Source: Leptolyngbya sp. PCC 7375 (lineage in GTDB: Bacteria > Cyanobacteriota > Cyanobacteriia > Phormidesmidales > Phormidesmidaceae). Taken from it: DNA of 64,000 nt. The stretch covers positions 85,744 to 149,743 of the forward strand of contig NZ_JH993796.1 in the NCBI RefSeq assembly GCF_000316115.1, given 5' to 3'. Below, one piece after another: positions 27,322-36,450 of this stretch. The translations under genes were made by a program, and so were the position numbers. The number at the start of each line of letters is the position of its first letter. Positions within the stretch are counted from its first letter, which is position 1. A model generated the notes under the pieces. That model saw only the letters and a list, made by a program, of their open reading frames with translations, made no database searches and was not told the DNA's origin.

Positions 27322-27373
27322 GGTGCCCTGAGAATGAAGCTTTTCACAGATTACGGAGTCTGCACCGGGCACC
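27322..27373 (-). ncRNA. Conserved 3'-UTR hairpin, copy 2
   Basis: GGTGCCC (27322-27328) pairs with GGGCACC (27367-27373). The 52-nt segment differs from the copy at 16682-16735 by a single loop base, although the neighbouring coding sequences differ more. Candidate structured or processed RNA. Confidence 0.45.
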
Positions 27374-27414
27374 CGAGCTTGTTAACCTGAGTACCGCAAC
27401 AGGTCAGCAATATG

Positions 27415-27927
27415 TTAGCGGATGGACTTAGTACGAGCGTCTAGCGCATCGAGGCGAGCTTCCTGGATGTTATCGATAGCTTTAGTACGTGCGTCTAACG
27501 CTTCCAAACGAGCGGCTTGAATGTCCTCAACAGCTTTAGTCTGATTGTTGAGATGCTCCAGGCGTAGTTTGTGAACGGTGTTCTTAGTGCGAGCATCCAA
27601 TGCGTCTAAGCGAGTCTCTTGGATGTTGTCAACAGCTTTAGTCCGAGCGTCAAGAGCATCTAAGCGGGCTTCTTGGATGTTATCGATTGCTTTAGTCCGA
27701 GCGTCAAGAGCGTCTAGGCGAGTAGCTTGAATATCTTCGATGGCCTTGGTCTGATTGTTGAGGTGCTCAAGGCGTAGCTTGTGGACTGAATTCTTAGTGC
27801 GTGCGTCTAGTTCTTCGAGGCGAGCGGCTTGAATATTGAAGCTAGCGGGCTCGACGGCGGCAGCGATAGGTGCAATGGCAGCGGAAGCAACGAGAACGGT
27901 TAAGGCGGAAAGAAGTGTGCGTTTCAT
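27415..27927 (-). CDS. Exported protein of 16/18-residue repeats
   Basis: 170 residues. A signal peptide (about 1-25, ending IAAAVEP) is followed by nine tandem units alternating 18-residue blocks (A-I-D-N-I-Q-E-A-R-L-D-A-L-D-A-R-T-K) and 16-residue blocks (N-S-V-H-K-L-R-L-E-H-L-N-N-Q-T-K). The units are charged and helical, probably forming a rod or coiled coil in the periplasm or at the surface. GGAG precedes the ATG. A broken paralogue with the same 3' region lies at 16768-18435. Function unknown. Confidence 0.75.
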   Translation of the reverse strand: MKRTLLSALTVLVASAAIAPIAAAVEPASFNIQAARLEELDARTKNSVHKLRLEHLNNQTKAIEDIQATRLDALDARTKAIDNIQEARLDALDARTKAVDNIQETRLDALDARTKNTVHKLRLEHLNNQTKAVEDIQAARLEALDARTKAIDNIQEARLDALDARTKSIR

Positions 27928-28100
27928 GGTTAAAGCTCCTTGGGGAATCAGTGATTGACTTCATTGATTACAAGAATGCGGGAGCTACCTGAATGCTATC
28001 TGACGGCTAACTGAAAGTTGCTTAAGGGGTTTCTGAGATTGGCTGAGGAAGTCTGGTGATGGGGGTCACAGGTGGGGGGTGGAGTTTGCGATCTCAATGA

Positions 28101-28310
28101 CTAATCAGGCTTCTGCTGTATCCACTGGGATAAACCTTTGGCGGAGTCCTGATAATCCTTGAGAGCAATTAGCACCTCATTTAGTTTTTCCTGTGCATTG
28201 TCTTTACTCAGGTTTGGGAATGTACCTATTGCTTGTTTTAGCTGGTAATCTGCAATAGCAAGGATTTTTTTTCGTTTTGCTAGCTCTGGCTCATATGGGT
28301 CAATCGGCAT
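28101..28310 (-). CDS. Small helical protein, unknown
   Basis: 69 residues, two predicted helices, mildly charged (ELAKRKKILAIADYQLKQAIG, LNEVLIALKDYQDSAKGL). No motif recognised. Stands alone behind the repeat-protein gene. Confidence 0.5.
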   Translation of the reverse strand: MPIDPYEPELAKRKKILAIADYQLKQAIGTFPNLSKDNAQEKLNEVLIALKDYQDSAKGLSQWIQQKPD

Positions 28311-28446
28311 GGTCTTTGTCCTCGAAATGAGTAGGATGTCAGAGTTATTCAGCTATATTTTCCAAGATCAGGCACCGGTATTGCAATGGAGTTGAGATCG
28401 CAACCTTTACCCTTAAACCTATTCTGAATATGTAAAAGCTTGGGGA

Positions 28447-28536
28447 AAGTCTCCCCCCCCCCTCCTTCGGCTTCCCGCAGATCGCTAACGTTAGAAGCCC
28501 GTTAACGGTCCGTAGTGGCGGGGGGGGGGAGACCCT
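28447..28536. repeat. Poly-C/poly-G hairpin
   Basis: AAGTCTC followed by ten C (28453-28462) pairs with nine G and AGACCCTT (28520-28536). The loop includes smaller AACGTT palindromes. Such C/G runs are unusual; it may be a terminator-like or miniature-element structure. Confidence 0.6.
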
Positions 28537-28665
28537 TCACTGCAAATATAGCTTATCTATTTTGAAAACGTCGAATGGATTCCGCTTCCAGCGCAACCAA
28601 GTAATCAAGTCGTTACGCCCTGGCGACCTCGTCGGCCACCGTCAGCAGCCTGAGCGCCAGTATGA

Positions 28666-28924
28666 GGGGTTCGAGTAGCAGAGGAACCAAAACGTACGCT
28701 AAGCAGTGATCGTTTTTTGTACCAATTAAACCCCTCTGACAAAAGGAGGCTGAAACCATTGATATACCGTTGTAATTCTGCGTACCAATTAGAGTAATGT
28801 CTAACTGGTACGTTAATACGTTAAATTGAGCCTAAATTAGCTCAAAAATACTGTGCTTGAAATTTTTATGTACCAACAGTTTCAGCCTTAGCGTACAAAA
28901 CTGTTTCATTACTACTCAACCCCC
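28666..28924. mobile_element. Tn3-type miniature element (TIME), canonical repeats
   Basis: About 259 bp, no gene, ends are 37-38 bp inverted repeats beginning GGGGTT and finishing TACGCTAAG (28666-28703 and 28887-28924). GGGG...ACGCTAAG is the signature of Tn3-family terminal repeats. No clear 5-bp duplication remains. Confidence 0.65.
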
Positions 28925-29018
28925 CTAAAAGGGGTTTCATGAGTAGCAGTGGACGTTGAACAAAGAATTGGGTGGTTCAGAGTAAGCTTGCTTTAATTCG
29001 TGATTGTAACCAATGCCT

Positions 29019-29912
29019 TTAAGGGTTTGAGGGTACTGGACTAAGTATCATGGCCTGGCCGCCTCCTTCTTTTACTGCTATAACAGATGGCCTTATATCT
29101 TTCGTGGCACCTGGCGGTAAAGCAATATACAGATAAATCCATCCTCCATGATTTAACAACAATCGCCAAACTCTTGGCTGACCAGGATCAGTAATATCTG
29201 TATCTTCTTTACCGCGTAAAACATCAAATAACCCTTTATCACCAATTAGACCAAAGCCTTTAAGTGATGGATCAACAAATACATCCTCCAACTGTCTTCC
29301 TATAGGTAGACTATCTAAAGGGGTAATTAGACTTATAGCTGGCAATGTAGATGTTTGTTGATGAGCATCTCGCCATGCATCATTGTATCCTTGCCACCGA
29401 GATACCCAAAATAAAATTACTAGAACCCCACCAATAATCACTAATTCATCTAAAAGTGAGCTTAAAAATAGAATCGAATCCTTTTTTAGTGCGTTTGAAC
29501 TAATCATCAATTGAAGAATCTGCCTCAAGCCTCTTGTGGGCTGAGTATCCGAACTTTCAATAGCCCTGAAGAATAGCTCAATACTCCTCCTGAGAAAGGC
29601 TCCAAACGCATGCAGAATCCACAAAGTCACATAAATCGCAACAACAGTCAACAACACAAAAAGAAAACTTCTGACTGCAATGCTAAAGCTTCCCAAAAAT
29701 ATCTGTACTGAGACAATAAGAAAAGATTGTGCAGGAAAGTTCAAGTTTGTGACATCCAGCTGAAAAAAAGCAAAGTAGCTCCATCTATAAATCCATCCCG
29801 CAAAAAATAGGGCTGCACCTAAGAGACCGGAAATACTTACAAACTTTCCTAAAAAAATCTGTGTTTTTTCTGGTTTAGGAGATGAAGGCTCTGGTTCAGG
29901 ACTAGAAGGCAT
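29019..29912 (-). CDS. Four-helix membrane protein, unknown
   Basis: 297 residues. Proline-rich cytosolic start, then hydrophobic segments at about 27-45, 60-80, 82-105 and 150-170, and a soluble C-terminal domain containing LLLNHGGWIYLYIALPPGATKDIRPSVIAVKEGGG. No family recognised. It diverges from the exported-protein/CHAT genes across a 63-bp gap, so the promoters share that interval. Confidence 0.6.
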   Translation of the reverse strand: MPSSPEPEPSSPKPEKTQIFLGKFVSISGLLGAALFFAGWIYRWSYFAFFQLDVTNLNFPAQSFLIVSVQIFLGSFSIAVRSFLFVLLTVVAIYVTLWILHAFGAFLRRSIELFFRAIESSDTQPTRGLRQILQLMISSNALKKDSILFLSSLLDELVIIGGVLVILFWVSRWQGYNDAWRDAHQQTSTLPAISLITPLDSLPIGRQLEDVFVDPSLKGFGLIGDKGLFDVLRGKEDTDITDPGQPRVWRLLLNHGGWIYLYIALPPGATKDIRPSVIAVKEGGGQAMILSPVPSNP

Positions 29913-29975
29913 AATAGCTATGTAAAATTAAATATCTACCTAACTAGTCTAGAGTAGGTCCACATTGCAATTCTT

Positions 29976-30548
29976 ATGAAGCCACTTACTAAAGCTAGAA
30001 GATTTTGCTTCTTTGCAATAATCATTTGCTTTTTAGTCCAATTTTACAGCGTACCCAATATAGCTTCTTCCTTTGGCACAAAGCCTGTCCTTGCTCAAAG
30101 TAGTGAAATCATGATCTCACTACCAAATGATGCTGAAGTGAGCCTGAAAGGCATCGATGGCAGTCGAAGTGGAAAAGTTATTGGCCTAGATAATCAGCAC
30201 TTGACATTACAGCGCAGTGGCAATACCACAACAATTTCCTTGGATAGGATCGAGCAAGTAAGCTACGATCGTAATTCGCCATTTTATAGGTCCAGTGGAG
30301 AAATAGTTATGAGGGGTAGTCAAGTTTCTCCTATCGGTGCACAAGATACGTGGAGGGATTTACCGCTCAGTGACTTTATATTTCGAGATACGAACACTGG
30401 GCAAGCAGGAGTAATTCTAGATACAGTTCTTTCTTCCACAGAGTTGCGTGGTGTAAGTGCAGTAGCTCAAGATAGCACTTATGTTGTAGATGAGATGTAT
30501 TTTGATATGCAACAAAGCTCAATAACCCTTGTTCTTACCCCCTATTAA
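29976..30548 (+). CDS. Exported protein upstream of the CHAT protease gene
   Basis: 190 residues. A basic N-terminus and hydrophobic helix (about 10-27) form a signal peptide with likely cleavage after VLA. The mature part is beta-rich (EVSLKGIDGSRSGKVIGLDNQHLTLQ, ITLVLTPY). It lies in front of the CHAT gene in the same orientation but 257 bp away. It might be a substrate or partner; no evidence beyond proximity. Confidence 0.6.
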   Translation: MKPLTKARRFCFFAIIICFLVQFYSVPNIASSFGTKPVLAQSSEIMISLPNDAEVSLKGIDGSRSGKVIGLDNQHLTLQRSGNTTTISLDRIEQVSYDRNSPFYRSSGEIVMRGSQVSPIGAQDTWRDLPLSDFIFRDTNTGQAGVILDTVLSSTELRGVSAVAQDSTYVVDEMYFDMQQSSITLVLTPY

Positions 30549-30805
30549 TCCAATTTCCATAAGGCAATTTTCTAACGCATTATTTCTGTTTCTCCTGAAG
30601 TTATACTCACCTTAATCAAGTAACTTAGAAAGAAGAGCATCCAAACAAAGTAGAATTCCTTGTCCTAGAAATGTAGGCAAATCATCTTATACAACCTTGC
30701 CAGCCAAAAACAAAACGGGCTCCAACTCTTACCATCTAGATATCAGAGCTCTTCAAAAAGACATTAAAGCAACTATATGCTCTTGCACCTATCCACTCTC
30801 ATTTT

Positions 30806-31632
30806 ATGCTACCACTTCAGCTAAAGAAAATAGTTCGTGTCTCTATAGGAGTAACTTTACTGCTTTTCTCGTCAATTGGGTTCTCTTCAGTTCAGGCGCA
30901 AACTTCAATAATTAGGAGTTGTAGCTCTGGCCAAAGAAAAGAGCCTTTTGATAAAACAGTAGAAGATATAATTCTCCGCACTGAAACCCTTGACGATGAA
31001 ATAAGAGATTCTTTTGATGATTTTGGGCTTGAAAATATAGAAGAAGCCTTTGATGCATTTGTTGAAAGAGACTTTTTCACAAGAAGAGATGCAAATAATC
31101 TAAAAAGAGCGACTATTAGACTTTTTGAAGAGTATATAGAGTTGGTAGATCCTTATACAGATGAGCTAAATGAGACATTTAAGCCAATTTTGGAAGCTGT
31201 AAAATTTTACTCCCGCGGTGAACTTCAGAAGGCAATTAACACAGCGGAAGAGCTTCCTGATCTTTCAGAAAAGCTGGAGGAACAACTTGAATCCATTAGT
31301 GGTATTGAAGAAGCAATAGCCCGTGAGAGTCAAAATTATCAAGAGCTATTTTTACAGGCTGTTTTGAGATCACCTTTGGGTCGCCAGATTAATTCATCTC
31401 AACGGCAGCAACTAAGTAGACAAATACAAGGGTCGCAAGATGTTGTTCGCCAAAACATACGTAGTAATCTGCTGTTCCAGACCCGAGCTGCATACGCTGC
31501 TAGCTATGCCATGATTGGTAACATTTATATCTCCATAGGCAATACAGAGAAAGCTCTACCTTATCTAGAGCAGTCCCTAACACTCAGTCAGAAACTACCG
31601 AATCAGCTAATTCAAGGCCAAACACTTAAAGC
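30806..31632 (+). pseudogene. TPR-CHAT protease gene, 5' part, split by IS
   Basis: Encodes about 275 residues: a signal peptide (about 1-32, ending VQAQ), a helical region (IRDSFDDFGLENIEEAFDAF) and the first TPR units (AASYAMIGNIYISIGNTEKALPYLEQSL). It is interrupted at 31632 by DUF6399-type IS copy B. Joined to 33818 it reads QTLKA-SIINDIASAFERL without a break. The start at 30806 is supported by the signal peptide. Confidence 0.85.
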
Positions 31633-31691
31633 GGGTAACTCTTTAAGCCGGGAAACGAGCAGGTCTTAGAGAGCGTATAAATAAGCACATT

Positions 31692-32107
31692 GGGGTTATT
31701 TGCATATCCCCCCGAAAAGGTATATTCCACTTTGAGACGACTAAGTCTTGGCGTAATACCGATGAATTGATGTAACGGTTGATTCCTCTCTCTACAAAGC
31801 TTGTAGCCATTTATTTAATCATCTGCCTTGCTCACATGGGCGTCACTCGGCACCAGGTCTTCCCGCTGAGGAGTGTCTCAGAAAGTGTACTTTTTGAGAC
31901 GTAGTGACAAGTGTGTCTCAATTCATGTCTCATTACGCAATTCTCAAATCCTCTTAGGCTTTACGAGACACTCAAAACATTGAAATGAAAGCCTTTCATT
32001 AGATCGTTTCAGTTTGAGTGGAACGAATGGAAAACATATTCCAGAAACGAGACTCACTTGTATCATTCTGGACTATACCTTTTTCGAGGGGTTATGCAGA
32101 AAACCCC
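31692..32107. mobile_element. Tn3-type miniature element (TIME) A1
   Basis: 416 bp, no gene. Terminal inverted repeats of about 38 bp (GGGGTTATTTGCATATCCCC... and GGGGTTTTCTGCATAACCCC...) and a 5-bp target duplication ACATT (31687-31691 and 32108-32112), both hallmarks of Tn3-family insertion. The repeats match the end of a Tn3-like element at 52078-52115. It sits inside IS copy B. Confidence 0.85.
31874..31971. promoter_or_regulatory. Candidate resolvase (res-like) site inside TIME A1
   Basis: A 28-bp dyad TGTCTCA-N14-TGAGACG (31874-31901) is followed by a second pair of TGTCTCA/CGAGACA half-sites (31914-31971). 28-bp inverted sites of TGTC half-sites are typical of Tn3 res subsite I. Inference. 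Confidence 0.4.
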
Positions 32108-32194
32108 ACATTGAATTGCGATGGCCCAAAAAATAGCTCTGCAGCAATGCTCAGAGCCGTGTATCGTGTCCGATGCAAAACAAAATCGGGAACG

Positions 32195-33799
32195 ATGAGT
32201 CTTACTATACGAGAGCGCAGCCAAAAAGTGGCTGGTTATATCAAAACGGAAACACATCTGGGCATCGAGTCGATAGCGTCGGCGCTTGGCATCAGTAAAA
32301 AGCAGTGTGCACCGTCATCAGCAGGGGATAGAGCGTCGCAACCAGTATGCAGAATCGGACCTGTGGGAAACCGCGAGTGGGTCAGCTTGGCTAAAACGTC
32401 TGGTGCTAGGTGTGCTCTACCACTTTGGCATAAAGCACGGTATCGGAGCCGAGAGCCTATGCGAGTTTTTTAAGTCGGTTCATTTAGAGACCCATGTGGG
32501 TGTTTCAGCCAATGCCCTGCGTCAATTGAAACACCGTGTTGAAGACGTCATTGTCATCTACGAAGTCTCTCAATCTGAGCAATGTCAACCTCTCAACAAA
32601 CTCGGCATCTGCCTCGGGGGAGATGAAACCTTTTTGGACTGCCGATCCTGGTGCTGGTGGAATTGGCGAGTGGGTTTATCTTTACAGAAGTTGAATGTGA
32701 GAATCGTCAGTATGAAACCTGGTGTCACCAGCTAGAGCAGTGGTGGCATCCGTCCGACTGGGAATGCCACTTTATGGTCAGTGATGGGGCTCGTGCGTTA
32801 GTGAAACTTGCCATCGCTGGTCTGGGCACCGTCAGTGTGGCCGATTTGTTCCATGGAATGCGAGCTTTAGCTCGTCCTATCGGGAGTGCATTGGGACGTC
32901 AACTGGCTCAGGTTGAAAAACAACTCGACACCCTCCAACAGCAAGTGAACCAAACCAAACCCAAGGTCAAACAACAAACTTTGTGTGTCCAGCTAGAGAC
33001 GCTGACGCAGCAATATCAACAGCTTGAACAAGATCAGTTTACCTATCATCGCGCCTTGGCCGATATTAGCCAATCGGTTCATCCTTTCACCCTGGATACC
33101 GCTCAATGGCAACTGTTTGACGACTTAACAACCCAGTTAGCGGCTCCGTTGACGACCCTGACTCACCTAGCAAAGCTCTATGGAGGGGATAAGGCGCAAC
33201 ACGCGATTGACACCTTTGAAGCTCAGATTCCTCAGTTCGCCAACGGGATTCATGCCTGGTGGCAGTGGGTGATGCAGGCCTTAGCCACTGAAACTCAGGA
33301 GATTGACACTCAAAATTGGGTTCTCACTGCCTTGTTGCCCTGGGTGTATTGGACTCAACAGACTGATAAAACCCGCAAACCTCATCTCAAAGCACGCTAT
33401 CAACAAGCCACCAGTGATGCCTATGATCAGCTCATGGCAGATGCCATGACCCTAAAGCTAGACGACACTCAACGGCAATACTGGGTCCATTGGTGCCAGT
33501 GGATGTGTGCCAAGTATCAACGCACCTCCTCGGCGGTCGAGGGGCGTAATGGCTATCTATCTCAACGCCATCAGGCCAATCGTGGCTTTTCGGCACAGTC
33601 CTTGAAGGTGCTCACCATTATTCACAATTTTGACCTTAAACGTCCCGATGGCACGACCGCTGCTCAAAGACTCTTTGGACACCCATTTCCAGACCTATTT
33701 GAATGGATCCTCAGTACTATTAATGAGCTACCCATGCCTAGACGGTCATCTAAAGCACATCAGACAAACCCCTTACACGTAGAGCTTTTCCCGGCTTAA
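32195..33799 (+). pseudogene. DUF6399-type transposase, frameshifted copy
   Basis: Almost identical to the intact copy at 24899-26503 except for an extra A near 32300 (GTAAAAAGC for GTAAAAGC) and a lost T near 32634 (CCTTTTTGG for CCTTTTTTGG). Both changes are in homopolymers, so sequencing error is an alternative. As read, the protein is broken. Confidence 0.85.
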
Positions 33800-33817
33800 G
33801 TTGTTACCCCTTAAAGC

Positions 33818-35711
33818 ATCAATAATTAACGATATTGCTTCAGCTTTTGAAAGATTATCTCTTTACGAGAAAGCAGAGAAAATGTACAAAACTGCTTTGA
33901 ATATCAGCATAGAGACTCGGGATCCAGTTAATGCAGCTTATGCTTTTCGTGGAATTGGCTCAATAAAGAATCAGATTGGAGAGTACAACACTGCACTCGA
34001 ATACTATTCTGAGGCAATTAACATAGTTAATCTAGATTCGGTATGTGACGACATTCTTACAAGTAATATTCTTAGTTCGATAGGCCTTGCTTATTTTGAA
34101 CTTGGCGAGTCACAAAAATCTTTAACATATCTCATTGCCGCAAAAGATCTATTTGAAACCAAAGTGGGAATTCCCTGGTTTCAAATAGATACATTAACTC
34201 ACCTTGGCTTAGCATATAGAGATACCGAGCAGTATTCCAAAGCCATAGAAAATTTAGAGGAGGCGATGAATCTAATCCTCCAATTACGAAGAGGGCTATT
34301 AAGAGCTGATCGTGATATTTTTTTACAGTCGAAAGAAACTAGCGAAATCTTGGTTGATCTTCTTATCAAGCAAAATCGATTTGAAGAGGCATATGAGTGG
34401 GCTAGCAGCTCTGTAACATCTGAGCTTATTGATTACGCACGACTTATTAATGCTAATGTATCTGACATTGAATCTCAGCAGGTAATTGACCGCTGGAACC
34501 AGAAAAACCAGCAGCTGCAATTTTTGAGGAAACAGCTGCTTCAATATTTTTCTGAAGACTTATCTCTTCAAGTTCGTGAACTTGAAGAAGAGGTAAATCA
34601 AAGTGCAGAAAATATTGCTGAGCGGTTCCCTGAGGTAGCAGAGCTTTTTGAAACGACCCCGGCTGACATTGATGAACTTAGATCCGCGATCCCTGAAGGC
34701 ACGTTAATTATTCAACCTACTCTCCTCACTAGTTCTGACAATACTTCTGATACGCTTGCTTTATTTTTATTATCCCCTAAAAAGCCACTTAGGGTTAAGC
34801 AAGTCTCATTGAATTCCCACGATTTTGATGCTTTGATCACCCAATATCGTCAGCAACTTCAAGATTGGCGTGATAGTGGTTATAGCTCTTCTCAGGAAAA
34901 ACTTTACGAATTCCTAATTCGCCCCATCGTAGAAGAGATTGAAGTTATCTCTCCTAATCAACTTAGTTTCATTCTTGAAGGTAAGCTACGTTACATTCCT
35001 CTCGAAACTCTATTTGATCAGAAATCAAATAGTCATCTCATTGAGCAGTATCCTGTAAACTATCTTACTCGGCTTTCTGTTCGAGCTCTTAATCGTGCTC
35101 CAGTATCGAATCAAGTAGCCCTTAGTGCAGGAGCGCTAATAATAGGCAATCCAGTTCCAGTTCCACCTCAAAATCTTCCTGGAGCTGAAGCTGAAGCTAG
35201 AACAATTTTTGAGGGTATTCCGGGTAGTGAGTTATTGCTTAGAGAGGCAGCTACTCTTGAGAACTTTAGGATTCAAGCTTCTCGTTTCTCCTTTCTACAC
35301 TTAGCAACACATGGATGCTTCAATCCTAATGGTTGTCCACAACTAGGATTGAAACCAAATACTCTCTTATTTTCAGATCAGCAGTATGATATTACTGATG
35401 CCGCCCTATTGGGATTAAATAACACGGAACTGATTGTTCTGAGTGCATGTCAGACCGCTCAAGAAACAGATTCTGATGGAAAGGAGATAGCTGGGCTAGC
35501 TTATCTCTTCGAACGTGCTGGTGCTAAAGCAGTGGTTGCTAGCATGTGGAATACGCCTGACGAAAAAACTAGAGATATTATGTTGCAGTTTTACCGAAAT
35601 CTCAGTAGTGGAATGACTAAAGCGGAAGCATTACGTCAAGCTAAAGTAGAACACATCGATAGCCATCCTTTTTTCTGGGCTCCTCTTGTATTGATAGGTG
35701 ATGCAAGATAA
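33818..35711 (+). pseudogene. TPR-CHAT protease gene, 3' part, split by IS
   Basis: Encodes about 630 residues: several TPR repeats (KAEKMYKTALNISIETRD, NTALEYYSEAINIV, KAIENLEEAMNLI), a helical linker and a C-terminal CHAT protease domain. The catalytic histidine is in LHLATHG (codon 35310) and the cysteine in LSACQTA (codon 35448). The full protein, about 906 residues with a signal peptide, is the common exported TPR-CHAT type of filamentous cyanobacteria, a caspase-like protease. Split by IS copy B and probably not made. Confidence 0.88.
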
Positions 35712-35824
35712 AAATTATTGAGGCATAGTGGGGTATGGCATGGATCCTGACAAAAAGGCGGCATAGGCTGTAACCCTTTGTTAGCAATCGTTTCAAACAT
35801 CAAATTTAAAATCAGCCCTAAAAA

Positions 35825-35853
35825 GACCAGCGGGGACATTTGAACAGGATTAT
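35825..35853 (+). repeat. Dispersed repeat related to the pentapeptide-gene flanks
   Basis: GACCAGCGGGGACATTTGAACAGGATTAT resembles 44890-44919 and the complement of 46683-46712. It abuts TIME A2. Shorter relatives lie near 54150-54176. Confidence 0.5.
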
Positions 35854-35854
35854 G

Positions 35855-36207
35855 GGGGTTTCTGCATAATCCCTTGAAAAGGTATAGTCCAGGATAAGAT
35901 ACATGCGTCTCATGCTGGGAAACAGCTTACTCTTTTAATTACGAAAGCAGCTAGCTACACGGTTCGGGAGTCTCATAAAGTCTAAGACGATCTGAGAAAC
36001 GCATAACGAGACATGAATTGAGACACTCTTTAGCAGAAAGACCTGGAGCAATGCAATCACTCATTTAGCTAGGCAGGTGGGTCAATAAATGACTAGAAGC
36101 TTTGCAGAGAATGTAATCCAACGTCAAATTGCTTCATTAATACTAAGTTGAGACGGCTAAGTCTCAAGGTGGAATGTACCTTTTCGGGGAGATATGCAAA
36201 TAACCCC
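35855..36207. mobile_element. Tn3-type miniature element (TIME) A2
   Basis: 353 bp, no gene, inverted repeats GGGGTTTCTGCATAAT... and GGGGTTATTTGCATAT... like TIME A1, to whose reverse complement the interior is related (shared GAGACATGAATTGAGACAC and AGACCTGG stretches). No 5-bp duplication visible. It lies between the CHAT gene and the CD-NTase gene. Confidence 0.75.
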
Positions 36208-36331
36208 AATTTTCAAAATCCCCAACCCAAGGGACACTTTGGGTGGAGCCCTAGTGTCCAATCACGGGTTTAACGCTAAGATTGTGAAAAACTCTCTTGG
36301 GGAATGATGCCAGCATAATTGGCAAGTTGGT

Positions 36332-36364
36332 CTCGTCAAAAATATCGACTTACCTTTTGACGAG
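36332..36364. promoter_or_regulatory. Hairpin upstream of the CD-NTase gene
   Basis: CTCGTCAAAA (36332-36341) pairs with TTTTGACGAG (36355-36364) across 13 nt, about 85 bp before the chosen start. It could be an operator or leader structure. Nothing else in 36208-36450 stands out. Confidence 0.4.
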
Positions 36365-36450
36365 GGGCAGTCTGGCAAAGCACTAACAAAAACGTCTGTA
36401 TGTAGTTGGAAAGCAAAAATGGCAGGTCCGTAGCGCTAGAGGCTGTATCC

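Larger units (their letters stand above)
31633..33809 (+). mobile_element. DUF6399-type insertion sequence, copy B (damaged)
   Basis: 2177 bp with the same GGGTAAC...GTTACCC ends as copy A and an 8-bp target duplication CTTAAAGC (31625-31632 and 33810-33817). The length equals copy A (1756) plus a 416-bp miniature element and its 5-bp duplication. Two one-base changes in homopolymers break the transposase. Confidence 0.92.

Noticed and set aside
30697..30915. Plus-strand frame of 72 codons overlapping the CHAT start
   Set aside because: Out of frame with the signal peptide of the CHAT gene, cysteine-rich without pattern; probably chance.
29019..35711. CHAT protease with membrane protein considered as a gasdermin-type or other defence module
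   Set aside because: The CHAT protein has a signal peptide and TPRs like common exported cyanobacterial proteins, and neither neighbour looks like a gasdermin; no defence claim is supported.
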